DNA of 64,000 nt from Lachancea mirantina (taxonomy: Eukaryota; Ascomycota; Saccharomycetes; Saccharomycetales; Saccharomycetaceae): positions 527,082 to 591,081 of the forward strand of contig LT598463.1 in the NCBI GenBank assembly GCA_900074745.1. The letters are read 5' to 3'. The notes under the pieces were generated by a model. The model did not search any database, had not been told where the DNA came from, and was given only the letters and a program-made list of their open reading frames with translations. The translations under genes and the position numbers were made by a program. Positions 51,220 to 61,758 of the stretch are shown one piece after another; the first letter of the stretch is position 1, and every line of letters starts with the position of its first letter.

Positions 51220-52077
51220 ATGCCTACCACTAAAGAACACAAGATAGAAGACTCAATCGAGGCTTCCAATGATCCTCAGGCACTGCTACGTGCCCGTTTA
51301 GCAGACATAGTGCTTTTGAGCCGCTCCGGTGTACCCACCGGCGCGTTAGCGCGACTTCAAGAGTCTCCCCAAGCACGAACAGCGCTGTTCGAGCTGATAG
51401 CTGCGGCAAATCACCAAATTCCAGAATCTGAGACTATTGGCCACGGTTTGAGACTTCTACGTGAAGTGCTGGTAAGTGTTTACGCTCGTGATGGCAACAG
51501 GTCCAACTCCCACTTCATCACCTTTTGCATTGACGTCTTCTTGCTATCGCTAAAATACCACATATCCAATAAACAGCCTACTCGAGTCGCGCCAATACTC
51601 ATCTTTGTCGCTACACATCAAGAGCTTGCGACCGATCCGCGCTGTGTCGAGATTCTCGCCTGTTACGTGCTCTACATTTCTCACATGGACAACGACGTCG
51701 CGAAAAGCGTGGAAATTTGTATTCAGTTCCTGCATGACTCCAAGCTAAAAGACACCTGTCTACGCTTGTCACTGATTTACTGTGCCCGCACCGAGCCTCT
51801 CGCTAATTGGTTCGAAATTGTCGCTGCTACCCCGGAATCTTCGCTGCTGCGACAATTTATAGAGGCACTGCCGGCATTCGAACATGTAAAGTCCAAGTAC
51901 CTCGCAGAGCTCAGCCGCTGCTACAATCAGATATCACTTGCGTTTCTGTCAGGCAAATATTTTCACGGACTGTTCCAGGATTTGGAAACTGTCGTCGCGA
52001 CGTTGGGGATCTTACAAGAGTCCAAAACCCACGGTAAAACCGTTAAATTCAAGAGAGCAGTGTCCACAACAAGATGA
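51220..52077 (+). CDS. Conserved-looking protein of unknown function
   Basis: 285 residues that I do not recognise. The composition is that of a real soluble protein: Leu/Ala-rich, predominantly helical in appearance, without signal peptide, transmembrane span or low-complexity runs. Segments such as ALLRARLADIVLLSRSGVP, FCIDVFLLSLKYHIS, EILACYVLYISHM and LAELSRCYNQISLAFL look like stacked helical pairs (TPR/HEAT-like), and the end is basic (TVKFKRAVSTTR). It is divergent from FMT1 with only 85 bases between starts, and co-oriented with PGD1. I know of no S. cerevisiae gene at the matching places (beside YBL013W or YGL025C), so it may be a gene lost or moved there. The start is the first ATG in frame. 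Confidence 0.75.
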   Translation: MPTTKEHKIEDSIEASNDPQALLRARLADIVLLSRSGVPTGALARLQESPQARTALFELIAAANHQIPESETIGHGLRLLREVLVSVYARDGNRSNSHFITFCIDVFLLSLKYHISNKQPTRVAPILIFVATHQELATDPRCVEILACYVLYISHMDNDVAKSVEICIQFLHDSKLKDTCLRLSLIYCARTEPLANWFEIVAATPESSLLRQFIEALPAFEHVKSKYLAELSRCYNQISLAFLSGKYFHGLFQDLETVVATLGILQESKTHGKTVKFKRAVSTTR

Positions 52078-52294
52078 AAAGTGAACAGAATCCTATAAAG
52101 GTTCAAATTGCCCAACAATGGTCAGGGGATCGCAGTGTCGCTGGGATTCGCGACATGATGTCACGTGGTTTCATGCCCATCAATTCTCACGAACATGAAC
52201 TCTTATATTACAGTTAACCGGAAGTGCTCATCTTAACAGGACCACTTCTTAGCCACCCGCGAGACTCCTTTGGAGAGCAATTAGATTCGTGGAG

Positions 52295-53449
52295 ATGACG
52301 GACAATAGCGTCAAGGAGATGGAAACGAGGTTTGCGCAAGAAGACGGGCTTCAAACGGAGCTGGTACGCGAGTTTCAGGCTCCAAAAGGACTGATTATGC
52401 CCCTACGACTTCAGTTCAACGATTTGCTCAACACAATGGCTACGATTGATCAAAACAAGGGTAAATCTGCGCATGAGAATTTCCAAATGGTGCGTGCTAA
52501 AGTTATTGCGTTGAACTCGCAGATCCAGGAGTTTTCGCGGCAGGTGAAAGGCCTGGAACCCAGGTTCGAAAGCCTGGAGAAGTACGCAACGGAGATGAAG
52601 ACAAGCAAGTTTGCACCGCTCGAAACCTTATCGCGATCAAGCGAAGCCGCGGCGGTGCAACAGTCCAAGAACGTGAGTGGTATTTCTGGCCTCAGCGGCG
52701 GTCCCAGCGTCGCCAGTGGACCCTCTCCCGCATCAGCAGCAGCGCGTGCGAGCTATTCGAGCGCCAATACCCCGAACAGCAGCGTCTCAACACCTTCTGG
52801 CGCCCAGGGTGCCGCTGCGCGGAAACCGAAACGCAGTCGCGCAAAGAAGAACTCGGTCTCGGGCAGTATGCCTGGTAGTATGCCTAGCGGCATGTCTAGT
52901 GGCATGCCGGGGAGCGTGCCGGGCACTCAGCCGCTGCAGCAGATGTCACTTGCGCCGCAACAACCGCAACAGCAGCAACATCATCAAATGCCTATGCCGT
53001 CAGCAAATCCGGGCCAAATCCTCGCGAACATGTCACCTGCAAACATGATGAGCAGTCCAATGAACGTGATCTCACCAATGAACACGGGTCTCAGCGGTGT
53101 CATGGGCTCCTCGTTCTCCTCAAACTCAATGATGACCTCGGCAAACAAGCCTCAAACGGCTCCTCAGCAACGACAGGCGGTACCGACCCCACAACAGATC
53201 AACATGTCAAACATTACACCGGCCAACATCCTTACCATGTCCATGATGGACAAAAACATGAACAACCCAGCCATAAGGTCTCAGCCGCAGCAGCAACCAG
53301 CGCAGCAACCACAGCCGCAGCAACAGCAGCAACCTACACCACAGCCACGAACACAAACCCAGCAGCTCCCGCAAGTAGGGTCCAACGACTTCACCAACCT
53401 GGATCTCAACAATCTGGATCTCTCTAATCTCAACATGGACTTCTTCTAG
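52295..53449 (+). CDS. PGD1: Mediator tail subunit Med3/Pgd1
   Basis: 384 residues from the ATG at 52295 (397 in S. cerevisiae). Med3 sits in the Mediator tail with Med2 and Med15 and helps recruit RNA polymerase II to activator-bound promoters. The N-terminal 115 residues form the conserved helical part (KGLIMPLRLQFNDLLN, FQMVRAKVIALNSQIQEFSRQ). The rest is low-complexity: Ser/Ala, a basic KPKRSRAKK patch near 180, Met/Pro/Gly repeats and polyQ tracts near 230 and 335-355. It ends in an acidic-hydrophobic pattern (LDLNNLDLSNLNMDFF). The order PGD1-TRP5 fits YGL025C-YGL026C. Confidence 0.9.
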   Translation: MTDNSVKEMETRFAQEDGLQTELVREFQAPKGLIMPLRLQFNDLLNTMATIDQNKGKSAHENFQMVRAKVIALNSQIQEFSRQVKGLEPRFESLEKYATEMKTSKFAPLETLSRSSEAAAVQQSKNVSGISGLSGGPSVASGPSPASAAARASYSSANTPNSSVSTPSGAQGAAARKPKRSRAKKNSVSGSMPGSMPSGMSSGMPGSVPGTQPLQQMSLAPQQPQQQQHHQMPMPSANPGQILANMSPANMMSSPMNVISPMNTGLSGVMGSSFSSNSMMTSANKPQTAPQQRQAVPTPQQINMSNITPANILTMSMMDKNMNNPAIRSQPQQQPAQQPQPQQQQQPTPQPRTQTQQLPQVGSNDFTNLDLNNLDLSNLNMDFF

Positions 53450-53526
53450 GCCTTTCACGGTGCTGATATTCTCGGGGTCTCGTGATATTCACGTGATTTT
53501 ACTCTTGGAAAAACTTCGATTTTAAA

Positions 53527-53533
53527 TGAGTCA
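53527..53533. promoter_or_regulatory. Gcn4-type site upstream of TRP5
   Basis: TGAGTCA, a perfect Gcn4 (TGASTCA) element, 126 bases before the TRP5 ATG. General amino-acid control of TRP5 is known in S. cerevisiae; its use here is inferred. Confidence 0.7.
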
Positions 53534-53658
53534 ATTCAATCTCTTGGTCCAATGGGTTTTATAAATGGAACTGCTTTAGAACTGGAGGTTCAACTAATTG
53601 GTGAGATCACTAGAAAAGCGTCTTTAAGATTGAAATCGTACTCTGATACATTATTCCA

Positions 53659-55782
53659 ATGGCGGAACAATTAAGACAAGTTTTTGCCGACGCTAAGAAA
53701 GAAAAGCGCAATGCGTTGGTTACATTCATGACCGCTGGTTATCCCAGAGTTGAAGATACTGTGCCCATTCTGAAAGGATTTCAAGACGGTGGTGTCGATA
53801 TAATAGAAGTCGGTATGCCATTTTCGGACCCAATTGCTGACGGACCTACCATTCAAGTTGCCAACACAGTAGCTTTGAACAATGGAGTCACCATGAAACA
53901 AACTTTGGGAATGGTTCGGGACGCAAGATCGCAAGGCGTGACAGTTCCGATCATCTTGATGGGTTACTACAACCCAATTATGACTTATGGAGACGAGAAA
54001 TTCATCAACGAGGCCGCAAAGGCAGGTGTCAACGGGTTTATTATCGTTGATCTTCCACCAGAGGAAGCCATCAAAGTGAGAAATTTTGTCAGCAACAACG
54101 GGTTGAGTTTGGTCCCACTGGTGGCGCCTTCTACTACTGATCAGCGTTTGGAGCTATTGTCGCAGATTGCTACGTCCTTCATTTACGTTGTTTCCAGAAT
54201 GGGCACTACCGGAGTTCAATCCTCTGTCTCGAACGATCTTTCAGCTTTGGTGACCAGAGTGAGAAAATACACTAAGGACATTCCGCTTGCGGTCGGTTTC
54301 GGTGTCTCGACAAGAGAGCACTTCACTACTGTGGGCAGTGTTTCGGACGGTGTGGTTATTGGATCGAGAATCGTTAAGCTTATTGCGGACGCCCAACCAG
54401 ACGAGCGTTACGATGTGGCTAAAAACTACGTCGAAGAAATTCTTGCCGGTCAAAAGCACAGAGTCCTGTCTACCGAGGAATTCAAGGCTTCGCAAGCCGC
54501 TTCTATCGGTAAGGGTAAAACCAACAAATGTGAAGAGACCGATTTCAAAGAGATCCATAAATTTAAAGCCACTTTTGGCGACTTTGGTGGACAATACGTC
54601 CCAGAAGCTTTGCATGCTTGTTTGAGAGAACTTGAACAAGGATTTGAAAGCGCCGTTGCCGACCCTATTTTCTGGGAAGAATTCAAGGGGCTTTACAGCT
54701 ACATTGGACGTCCTTCTTCTTTGCACAAAGCCGAAAGATTCAGCGAGCACTGTGGTGGTGCTCAAATTTGGTTGAAAAGAGAAGATCTTAACCATACGGG
54801 ATCTCACAAGATCAACAATGCCCTTGCACAAGTGCTTATTGCCAAGAGACTAGGGAAGAAGAAGATCATTGCCGAAACCGGTGCGGGACAACACGGTGTA
54901 GCCACCGCGACTGCTTGTGCCAAGTTTGGTTTGCAGTGTACTGTTTTCATGGGTGCTGAGGACGTACGCCGTCAAGCGCTCAACGTTTTCAGAATGCGTA
55001 TCTTAGGTGCCACAGTTGTGCCTATCACGAACGGCACTCAAACTTTAAGAGACGCAACCTCTGAGGCTTTCAGATTTTGGGTGTCCAATCTAGAGACTAC
55101 CCATTACGTCGTGGGCTCCGCCATTGGACCTCATCCTTACCCAACTTTGGTCCGTACTTTCCAGTCAGTGATTGGAAATGAAACCAAGCAGCAGTTTGCA
55201 AAATTGAACGACGGAAAACTTCCAGATGCCGTTGTCGCGTGTGTTGGTGGCGGTTCGAATTCTACCGGTATGTTCTCACCATTTGAGAACGACACCAACG
55301 TGAAACTTTTGGGTGTTGAAGCTGGTGGTGATGGCATTGACACCAATAGCCACTCTGCGACATTGACCGTTGGAAGACCCGGTGTGTTCCATGGTGTTAA
55401 GACTTATGTGTTGCAGGACAGCGACGGTCAGGTTCACGACACTCATTCCGTCTCTGCGGGTCTGGACTATCCAGGTGTGGGTCCAGAGCTTGCATCTTGG
55501 AAGGCGTCCGGTCGTGCTGAGTTTATTGCCGTGACCGACGCTGAAGCTTTGGAAGGTTTCAGACTATTGTCGCAATTGGAAGGTATCATTCCTGCTTTAG
55601 AGTCGTCGCATGCCGTTTACGGTGCTATGCAATTAGCCAAAAAGATGCGTTCTGATCAGCACATTGTCATCAACGTTTCCGGTAGAGGTGACAAAGATGT
55701 GCAAAGCGTTGCTGAAGTTTTACCTAAACTGGGTCCAGAGATAGGCTGGGACTTGCGGTTTGAAGAAGATCCAAGTGCTTGA
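53659..55782 (+). CDS. TRP5: Bifunctional tryptophan synthase
   Basis: 707 residues, the same as in S. cerevisiae. It carries out the last two steps of tryptophan synthesis in the cytosol: indole glycerol phosphate to indole (alpha), then indole plus serine to tryptophan (beta). Alpha fills residues 1 to about 265, with catalytic Glu50 ([11 protein letters not shown]) and Asp61. A linker of about 35 residues follows, then beta (about 300-700), with PLP Lys384 in [22 protein letters not shown], and the PLP-phosphate loop [12 protein letters not shown]. Such an alpha-beta fusion is the fungal arrangement; bacteria have separate subunits. A Gcn4 site is upstream. Confidence 0.98.
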   Translation: MAEQLRQVFADAKKEKRNALVTFMTAGYPRVEDTVPILKGFQDGGVDIIEVGMPFSDPIADGPTIQVANTVALNNGVTMKQTLGMVRDARSQGVTVPIILMGYYNPIMTYGDEKFINEAAKAGVNGFIIVDLPPEEAIKVRNFVSNNGLSLVPLVAPSTTDQRLELLSQIATSFIYVVSRMGTTGVQSSVSNDLSALVTRVRKYTKDIPLAVGFGVSTREHFTTVGSVSDGVVIGSRIVKLIADAQPDERYDVAKNYVEEILAGQKHRVLSTEEFKASQAASIGKGKTNKCEETDFKEIHKFKATFGDFGGQYVPEALHACLRELEQGFESAVADPIFWEEFKGLYSYIGRPSSLHKAERFSEHCGGAQIWLKREDLNHTGSHKINNALAQVLIAKRLGKKKIIAETGAGQHGVATATACAKFGLQCTVFMGAEDVRRQALNVFRMRILGATVVPITNGTQTLRDATSEAFRFWVSNLETTHYVVGSAIGPHPYPTLVRTFQSVIGNETKQQFAKLNDGKLPDAVVACVGGGSNSTGMFSPFENDTNVKLLGVEAGGDGIDTNSHSATLTVGRPGVFHGVKTYVLQDSDGQVHDTHSVSAGLDYPGVGPELASWKASGRAEFIAVTDAEALEGFRLLSQLEGIIPALESSHAVYGAMQLAKKMRSDQHIVINVSGRGDKDVQSVAEVLPKLGPEIGWDLRFEEDPSA

Positions 55783-56094
55783 AGACTTGGATGTCAATTA
55801 TGAGACCTTAGCGAATGAAGGTCAAATTAATTGTCAGCTCAAAACCTATCGGCAAACTCTACAAGAAATAAACAGTAAAAGTGGTTCCTAGACGGTCAGT
55901 AGAATTCTAACTAGCCTAAGTCCCGTCGATACTCTTTCTGATATCTTTTACGTACAAAGTTATAACTGAAATTTGAAGATGCTCATCTCTCATCTCATCT
56001 CATCTCACCACTTCCTAACAGTAGAATATATAAAAACCCCGATATACTGATCTCTGGCCTACAAACAGAGCGTATCTCGAGCGACGTGTGTTGC
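55783..56094. other. TRP5-RRN6 intergenic region
   Basis: 312 bases: the 3' end of TRP5 and the RRN6 promoter. It contains a short ATCTC pentamer run (55985-56007) and a TATATAA-like stretch at 56027-56033. Confidence 0.5.
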
Positions 56095-58788
56095 ATGTCG
56101 TCTTCGCTTTTCCTTCCAGGGACAAAGGGCGCGGGGATTCAGCTTGCAGCGGGTGTCCGAAGTTCGAATTTGTATACTGGAACAGATTCGGCAAAAAGTG
56201 GTCCTCGATACAGATGGACTGTTGATAACGATTTTACAGCTGCACAAAAATTAGGATTAGAGATTGTTGAGGCCTCCCAGGGTCTTTTGGTTGATTTAGA
56301 GGCACATAAGTATAAGAAAAGTTTCGAAATTGCCAATGAATACGAAGAATTGGTCTACGACTCGACTTCTGACGATTCCCACGATGATGTTCAAGCGCAG
56401 TTGGAAATAGACGACGTTTCGGAGAATTTGAAGGGCGTCTTGCGTCAAAGAACGAAATCTCTTAGTCCGCTTCAGGAGGTAGAAATGACGTCGGACAAGG
56501 CCTACGATTTGAAAACGGAAGCTCCGATACCACCTTTGAACTTTATTCCAGGGAATGTGATTTCTCGATTGACTAGCGAAGACCCTGAAATTAATAGCCA
56601 ACACCGAGATTGGCGGGCAGTACGACGAGATCACGGTCAAAATCAAATTCAGGGTCCCGCTCGAGCTGTGGTATCTGGCAAAGCTACCCGACTCGAACTG
56701 TGTGATCCGCTTATATCTGGTCTTTTGGCTGTAGCAAACGTTCAGACGTCAACTGATTTGCGTTTGAACAGAGATCCGCAAGAACTAACTATATTTGCAT
56801 GTGGAGAGACAAATAGTGTTCTTTCTATGGTTTCGCTAGCCAATTTGGATTTTGCTCAACATATGGAGGAAACTAGAGCTAGGACCGACATCTATTTGGG
56901 CTCACGTATTAAAAGGATAAAATTCTCCAAGTTATCATCCGGTCTACTGCGAAGTTCCGATTTGCTTGGAGTCATAACCGAAAGTGGAGCCCATATTATA
57001 AAGATTTTGGGTATTAGTTCGCATCACGGAGTCGCTTATAAGAAATTCGAGACCCTCAATCCCTCGAGTCTAGCTAGCTTTGCAATAGCTGACATAGCGT
57101 TCAATCCATGGGATGCTAATGAGTTTGCTGTGGTAGACGTTAAGGGTAATTGGTGCATTGGATCAATTGTTAGACGTTCTGCAAGACCAATGGGACTTCG
57201 ATTATCCACTAGTAAAAGAGGTACTATCTTTGATCTGGAAGAGCTATCAGCCTGGAAGTTGATCGAGTGGTCGGCGACTTACAATAGGCTTTTAATCTTT
57301 GACAGATCCAAGGCTATTGAGATCTTTTTAGATGAAGATGCGCAGTTGGAACTGATACAGGCAAAGACGTGGTCGACAATTCGAGATTTTAGGCGAATTA
57401 ACGACGAGCTGGCTGTGTTACTAACATCTAAAGAAATTATTGTAATGCGACTAACCACTCTAATGACAGAACGTATAATCTCGTGGCATCACCGCATCTC
57501 GTCAGAAGATGTGACCTTGAAAGTGTCTGCCAAAATCGTCACTAGAGTTTTTGACAGTAGTGATGTGCTTTACGTTTTTATTCATTCCCGCATAAAGAAG
57601 AATATATTAGTGCATGCGTTTCTTCTCACCGATCAATTGGTTCAATCATGTGGAGATTCATTTGTCTTAACACCGAGCGCCCCTGTCAGAGGCATTGACA
57701 GCATAGATTTCTGTGAGTCGCGCGATGTCTACCAAAACAGGGATTTGGAAGATGCGATGGCTTTCAGTTTGTTTATTTTGTGGCGGGATTCAGAAAGTCG
57801 AGGACTGCATAAGTTGATGCTTACTACTCAGAAAGCAGAACATCAATCGTATACAAATTGCGTGGATGAACCCTTGACGCTACCTCTCATCGATGACTGC
57901 TTGACTTTTGCGCCTCCCCCCGACAGAGCTATCCAATGCATGATTTCGAACGTGCCACAGGGCTCTAACCCAAAAGGCGCGGTGCAGGACTTCAATGTAT
58001 TTCAAGAGTATGGCTTTTCTGTTTCTGCAGCAATGAACGATTTGATTGCGTCGTGGGACAATTTAAAAGAGCCTCGTTCCGATATTCTTGAGTTTTCTGC
58101 ATATTCTTTGCTAGAAGCAGCTGGTAGCCCTGGCGAGTTTCAAAGCGTCGAGGAATTTGACTCTTTTTTGACCCAATTCACGGACCATTACAGAAAACAT
58201 GGCATATGGTTTAATGATGTGAAATCCATAACCCGCCTGCTGCTTCAGAAACCGCTCTCCGACTGGGATAGCCTTAATTCCGAGTTGTTACAATGCTGGC
58301 ATTGTGACGATGGATTAGATCATGAACGCCTTGCCATATGTCGCGAAATTACCAAAAAGGTAGCTCTCACCAGCATGGGATTCACCCAAAAGGAGTCTGC
58401 CAAACTGGTTACACAGCAAGCTTATGACAGACTGAGTGAAGAACATCAAGACATGGTAGCTTTATGGGGTCAAAATGATGGCGACCCCGAAATTGTTTTG
58501 GAGGCTCCTGTTCAAAGCGTTCCACTCTCACAGACTTCACATATCCCTCCGCTTGTGAAGACGTCCCAACAAATGTCAAATCGCAATCAAAAGCGACCCA
58601 TCCCATCAAAGTTTGGCGCTTCAAGGTTTGGTACGTTTTCACAACATGGGGTCGAGTCATTGCCAGATTCCATAACACCAGCATTTTCTCTACCGCCAGC
58701 CTCCCAGGAAAGAGCAATGGAGTCATCACAGTCTACAGCCTCTCAGCGAAACCGACGTAAGAAGAAAAAAGTTAGAGGGTTTGGCTAA
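56095..58788 (+). CDS. RRN6: RNA polymerase I core factor subunit Rrn6
   Basis: 897 residues from the ATG at 56095 (894 in S. cerevisiae); a GTG three codons upstream is not used. Rrn6 with Rrn7 and Rrn11 makes the core factor that recruits Pol I to the rDNA promoter in the nucleolus. The sequence shows the expected layout: a start MSSSLFLPGTKGAGIQLA, a beta-rich propeller region in the middle (FNPWDANEFAVVDVKGNWCIG; LIEWSATYNRLLIFDR), a helical part, and a disordered Ser/Gln-rich C-terminus ending in a basic cluster (RNRRKKKKVRGFG). The assignment rests on length, these motifs and position (YBL014C). Confidence 0.9.
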   Translation: MSSSLFLPGTKGAGIQLAAGVRSSNLYTGTDSAKSGPRYRWTVDNDFTAAQKLGLEIVEASQGLLVDLEAHKYKKSFEIANEYEELVYDSTSDDSHDDVQAQLEIDDVSENLKGVLRQRTKSLSPLQEVEMTSDKAYDLKTEAPIPPLNFIPGNVISRLTSEDPEINSQHRDWRAVRRDHGQNQIQGPARAVVSGKATRLELCDPLISGLLAVANVQTSTDLRLNRDPQELTIFACGETNSVLSMVSLANLDFAQHMEETRARTDIYLGSRIKRIKFSKLSSGLLRSSDLLGVITESGAHIIKILGISSHHGVAYKKFETLNPSSLASFAIADIAFNPWDANEFAVVDVKGNWCIGSIVRRSARPMGLRLSTSKRGTIFDLEELSAWKLIEWSATYNRLLIFDRSKAIEIFLDEDAQLELIQAKTWSTIRDFRRINDELAVLLTSKEIIVMRLTTLMTERIISWHHRISSEDVTLKVSAKIVTRVFDSSDVLYVFIHSRIKKNILVHAFLLTDQLVQSCGDSFVLTPSAPVRGIDSIDFCESRDVYQNRDLEDAMAFSLFILWRDSESRGLHKLMLTTQKAEHQSYTNCVDEPLTLPLIDDCLTFAPPPDRAIQCMISNVPQGSNPKGAVQDFNVFQEYGFSVSAAMNDLIASWDNLKEPRSDILEFSAYSLLEAAGSPGEFQSVEEFDSFLTQFTDHYRKHGIWFNDVKSITRLLLQKPLSDWDSLNSELLQCWHCDDGLDHERLAICREITKKVALTSMGFTQKESAKLVTQQAYDRLSEEHQDMVALWGQNDGDPEIVLEAPVQSVPLSQTSHIPPLVKTSQQMSNRNQKRPIPSKFGASRFGTFSQHGVESLPDSITPAFSLPPASQERAMESSQSTASQRNRRKKKKVRGFG

Positions 58789-59358
58789 GTGTCGAAGGAC
58801 AACTTGTTCAGATAGTCATCGAATATTGAGCATACAAGCATACATAATGATAATAATTACAACTTGAATCAGCTAATGGAGTGGAGATGAGTTGCGTGAA
58901 AATAAATGAACTGCTAGGTGGTTTGTTTTAAGACGTTCGCTTTTTCGTCTTCATTAGTTCAAAGTTACTTCGTGTTACTTAAACATATAAACTCTGACAA
59001 ACATATATCTGAAAAGAATCCGGAAAGCTCCGTAACGTTATACCAACAATTGCAATGATGCCCTTAAAGTGGTCGTTGATTATTCAAAGGACGAGGTTCA
59101 AATCTCTGACGCTGATTGGAAGTTCAAGCGGTTGTCTCAAATAATCAGTCAATATATATATATGCTTTTTTTGGCAAATCCAAGAAGACTTAAGTCTTGG
59201 AGAAACGCCTGGTCAAGTCTTGGTTTAACTCTTGCATCTTGGTTATCATGACATCTGTATATTTTAACTTAATGGTGCAAGTTGATCAAGTTCACATGAC
59301 TTTTACTAAGTTATTGACACATTTAATATACTAATTACCGTGGAACGCAGTGAAGGAA
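58789..59358. other. RRN6-CWH41 intergenic region
   Basis: 570 bases with a short TA run at 59152-59161. The frame at 59069-59251 begins with GTG and has no family character. No gene is called. Confidence 0.5.
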
Positions 59359-61758
59359 ATGGTCTTGTTACAAGTTCAATGGGTCATTTTATGGCTTGTT
59401 AGCGGTTATGGGTTTGTATTTGCAGATCAAACTGCGTGGAAAACTGATTCTTTTGATACATATCAAGCAGAAGCCAATAAGTCACTGTTATGGGCACCTT
59501 ATAGATCGAACTGTTATTTTGGGATCAGACCCCGTTACGTCAATGAGTATCCGTTTTTGATGGGATTGATGTGGATGGATACGTCGAACGTTGATGCTTT
59601 CTCAAAACTACGGCATTTTGTCGATCAGGGCGATAATATGCAGAAATGCGCCTGGGAGATTAACGACCCTAGATTTGGTGGGAAAGAAAGGATAATAGAC
59701 CCCGAAAACAATTTAAATTTGACTTTGTTTTTTGCTAAATCTAGGGATGGGAACAATTGGGGGGTAAGGGTGATGGGTCAAGTACTAGATACGACTAAGA
59801 GCAGCACTGAGTCCCTGATACTGTATATGAATCAAAATGGGAAACCTGGCGACTCTGCAAGGCTGGATCGTGTGACATCGTCAATAAACCCTTCAAAAGT
59901 TTTGCAATTTGAAGGATTTTCTCCAGAGCTCGGAGATTACAGCGTGACTATTGAAGATATTACCGGGACACTGTACAACTCCCAATCAAGTGCGCACATG
60001 TCTTTAACAGTTCCTAATGAGCATGTTTGGAAGGCCCGCGACGTGTTTCAAACAATACTGCGTGATTGTATTCAAGATTTTACCAAGGAAACAGAGTTGA
60101 AGCCTGATTTATTGCCAACCGCATTTACTATAAGAAATATTCACAATTTCCCGGCCGGAAACTTCCATTACGTTCAAAAAACTTTCCAATTGAACGAGCC
60201 ATTCCAGTTTGATTTAATTTTCAATAATCGTCAATCCAAGCAACCCATCAAGTCAAGCAATGAACTCTCGAACCTCATTACATGGTCTTTGGATACAATT
60301 GAAAACAAATTTGCTAAGTCATTTTCTTTCAAAAGCGAAGAGGAGAAAAAGTTTGCCCGCGAGAGTTTGTCTAATCTTCTTGGTGGGATTGGGTATTTCT
60401 ATGGGACGCAGCGCGTTGACCGGACCACTGTTTTAGACGAGGAGCAATTCGAGAAAATTGAGCTCAACAATGCCGGAGAAGAAGGTCCTTTAGAGCTTTT
60501 CAGCAGCGTCCCTAGTCGTGCATTTTTCCCGCGTGGATTTTATTGGGATGAAGGGTTTCATTTGCTTCAAATTATGGAATATGACTTTGACTTGGTGTTA
60601 GAGATTTTACAAAGCTGGTTCAATTTGATTGACGAAGATGGATGGGTTGCTCGAGAATTGATATTGGGAGATGAGGCTCGAAGCAAAGTGCCAGAAGAGT
60701 TTCAAGTGCAAAACCCCAATATAGCAAATCCTCCAACACTTTTGCTTTGCTTTAGTGAAATGCTTGCAAGGGCACAGGAATTTAGCGAAGCTCAAGGTAC
60801 TGATCAAGAACTTGGTATTGAACAAACAAACGATCAGCTTTTGAAAAACTCTGATTTGCTTCTTGCCTACGCTAAAAACGTCTACCCTCAGCTGTTAAGA
60901 CATTTTGAATGGTTCACCAGGACGCAACGTGGAATGATTGAGGAATACCTTGAATTCCTGGATGAAAACGTGCACCCACAAGAAGCATTTAGATGGGTTG
61001 GACGTACTTTCACACATTGCCTCCCTAGTGGGCTGGATGACTATCCTCGCGCACTTCCTCCCGACGTTGCAGAACTCAATGTTGATGCGCTTGCCTGGGT
61101 GGGGGTGATGGCCAGATCGATGAAGCAAATTTCAGGAATTATAGGTTTAGAGGATGATAGTGAAGAGTTCGCTAGAATTGAGCGTAATATAGTCGAGAAC
61201 CTGGATATCATACATTGGAGTGAGAAGGACGCTTCTTACTGTGATGTGACTGTCGATGACGAAGCTGACGATCCACGCAAATTTGTCTGCCACCAGGGCT
61301 ACGTGACTCTGTTACCATTTGCACTGAAGCTCGTGGATCCGAGCTCCGCCAAGATAACCCATTTCGTGGATCTGATAGCAGATTCTGACAAGTTGTTGAG
61401 TGATTACGGTTTGTTGTCTTTGTCGAAACAAGACAAGCTATTCGATACAGGCGAAGTTTACTGGAGAGGTCCCGTGTGGATCAATATTAATTACCTCTGT
61501 TTGGATGCTTTGCTACATTACGCTAGAAGCGACAGCTTCACCAAACCAGAAACCGCTGAAAAGGCCCGCAACGTATACCACGTCCTTCGCGAAAACCTGA
61601 TTTCAAATATGTACCGTGTGTGGAATGAAAGTGGCCACGTCTACGAAAACTACAATCACCACAGCGGTAGAGGGTCTGGCACACAACAATTTACTGGCTG
61701 GAGCTCTTTGATTGTAAATATCATGGGCCGTTTTCCTAAAGAGCTAGATGGGTTTTGA
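59359..61758 (+). CDS. CWH41: ER processing alpha-glucosidase I (GH63)
   Basis: 799 residues from the ATG at 59359 (833 in S. cerevisiae). Glucosidase I removes the outermost alpha-1,2-glucose from the glycan that Stt3 has just transferred. The N-terminus has one hydrophobic segment (about 4-24), a signal or membrane anchor. The luminal N-terminal beta domain starts with LLWAPYRSNCYFGIRPR. The (alpha/alpha)6 catalytic domain shows SRAFFPRGFYWDEGFHLLQI, with the acid residues expected around it, SGLDDYPRA, YWRGPVWININYL and ENYNHHSGRGSGTQQFTGWS at the end. YGL027C is the position-matched gene. Confidence 0.96.
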   Translation: MVLLQVQWVILWLVSGYGFVFADQTAWKTDSFDTYQAEANKSLLWAPYRSNCYFGIRPRYVNEYPFLMGLMWMDTSNVDAFSKLRHFVDQGDNMQKCAWEINDPRFGGKERIIDPENNLNLTLFFAKSRDGNNWGVRVMGQVLDTTKSSTESLILYMNQNGKPGDSARLDRVTSSINPSKVLQFEGFSPELGDYSVTIEDITGTLYNSQSSAHMSLTVPNEHVWKARDVFQTILRDCIQDFTKETELKPDLLPTAFTIRNIHNFPAGNFHYVQKTFQLNEPFQFDLIFNNRQSKQPIKSSNELSNLITWSLDTIENKFAKSFSFKSEEEKKFARESLSNLLGGIGYFYGTQRVDRTTVLDEEQFEKIELNNAGEEGPLELFSSVPSRAFFPRGFYWDEGFHLLQIMEYDFDLVLEILQSWFNLIDEDGWVARELILGDEARSKVPEEFQVQNPNIANPPTLLLCFSEMLARAQEFSEAQGTDQELGIEQTNDQLLKNSDLLLAYAKNVYPQLLRHFEWFTRTQRGMIEEYLEFLDENVHPQEAFRWVGRTFTHCLPSGLDDYPRALPPDVAELNVDALAWVGVMARSMKQISGIIGLEDDSEEFARIERNIVENLDIIHWSEKDASYCDVTVDDEADDPRKFVCHQGYVTLLPFALKLVDPSSAKITHFVDLIADSDKLLSDYGLLSLSKQDKLFDTGEVYWRGPVWININYLCLDALLHYARSDSFTKPETAEKARNVYHVLRENLISNMYRVWNESGHVYENYNHHSGRGSGTQQFTGWSSLIVNIMGRFPKELDGF

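Noticed and set aside
59069-59251. A 60-codon frame between RRN6 and CWH41.
   Set aside because: It begins with GTG, has no ATG near the start and includes a TA repeat; no family character.
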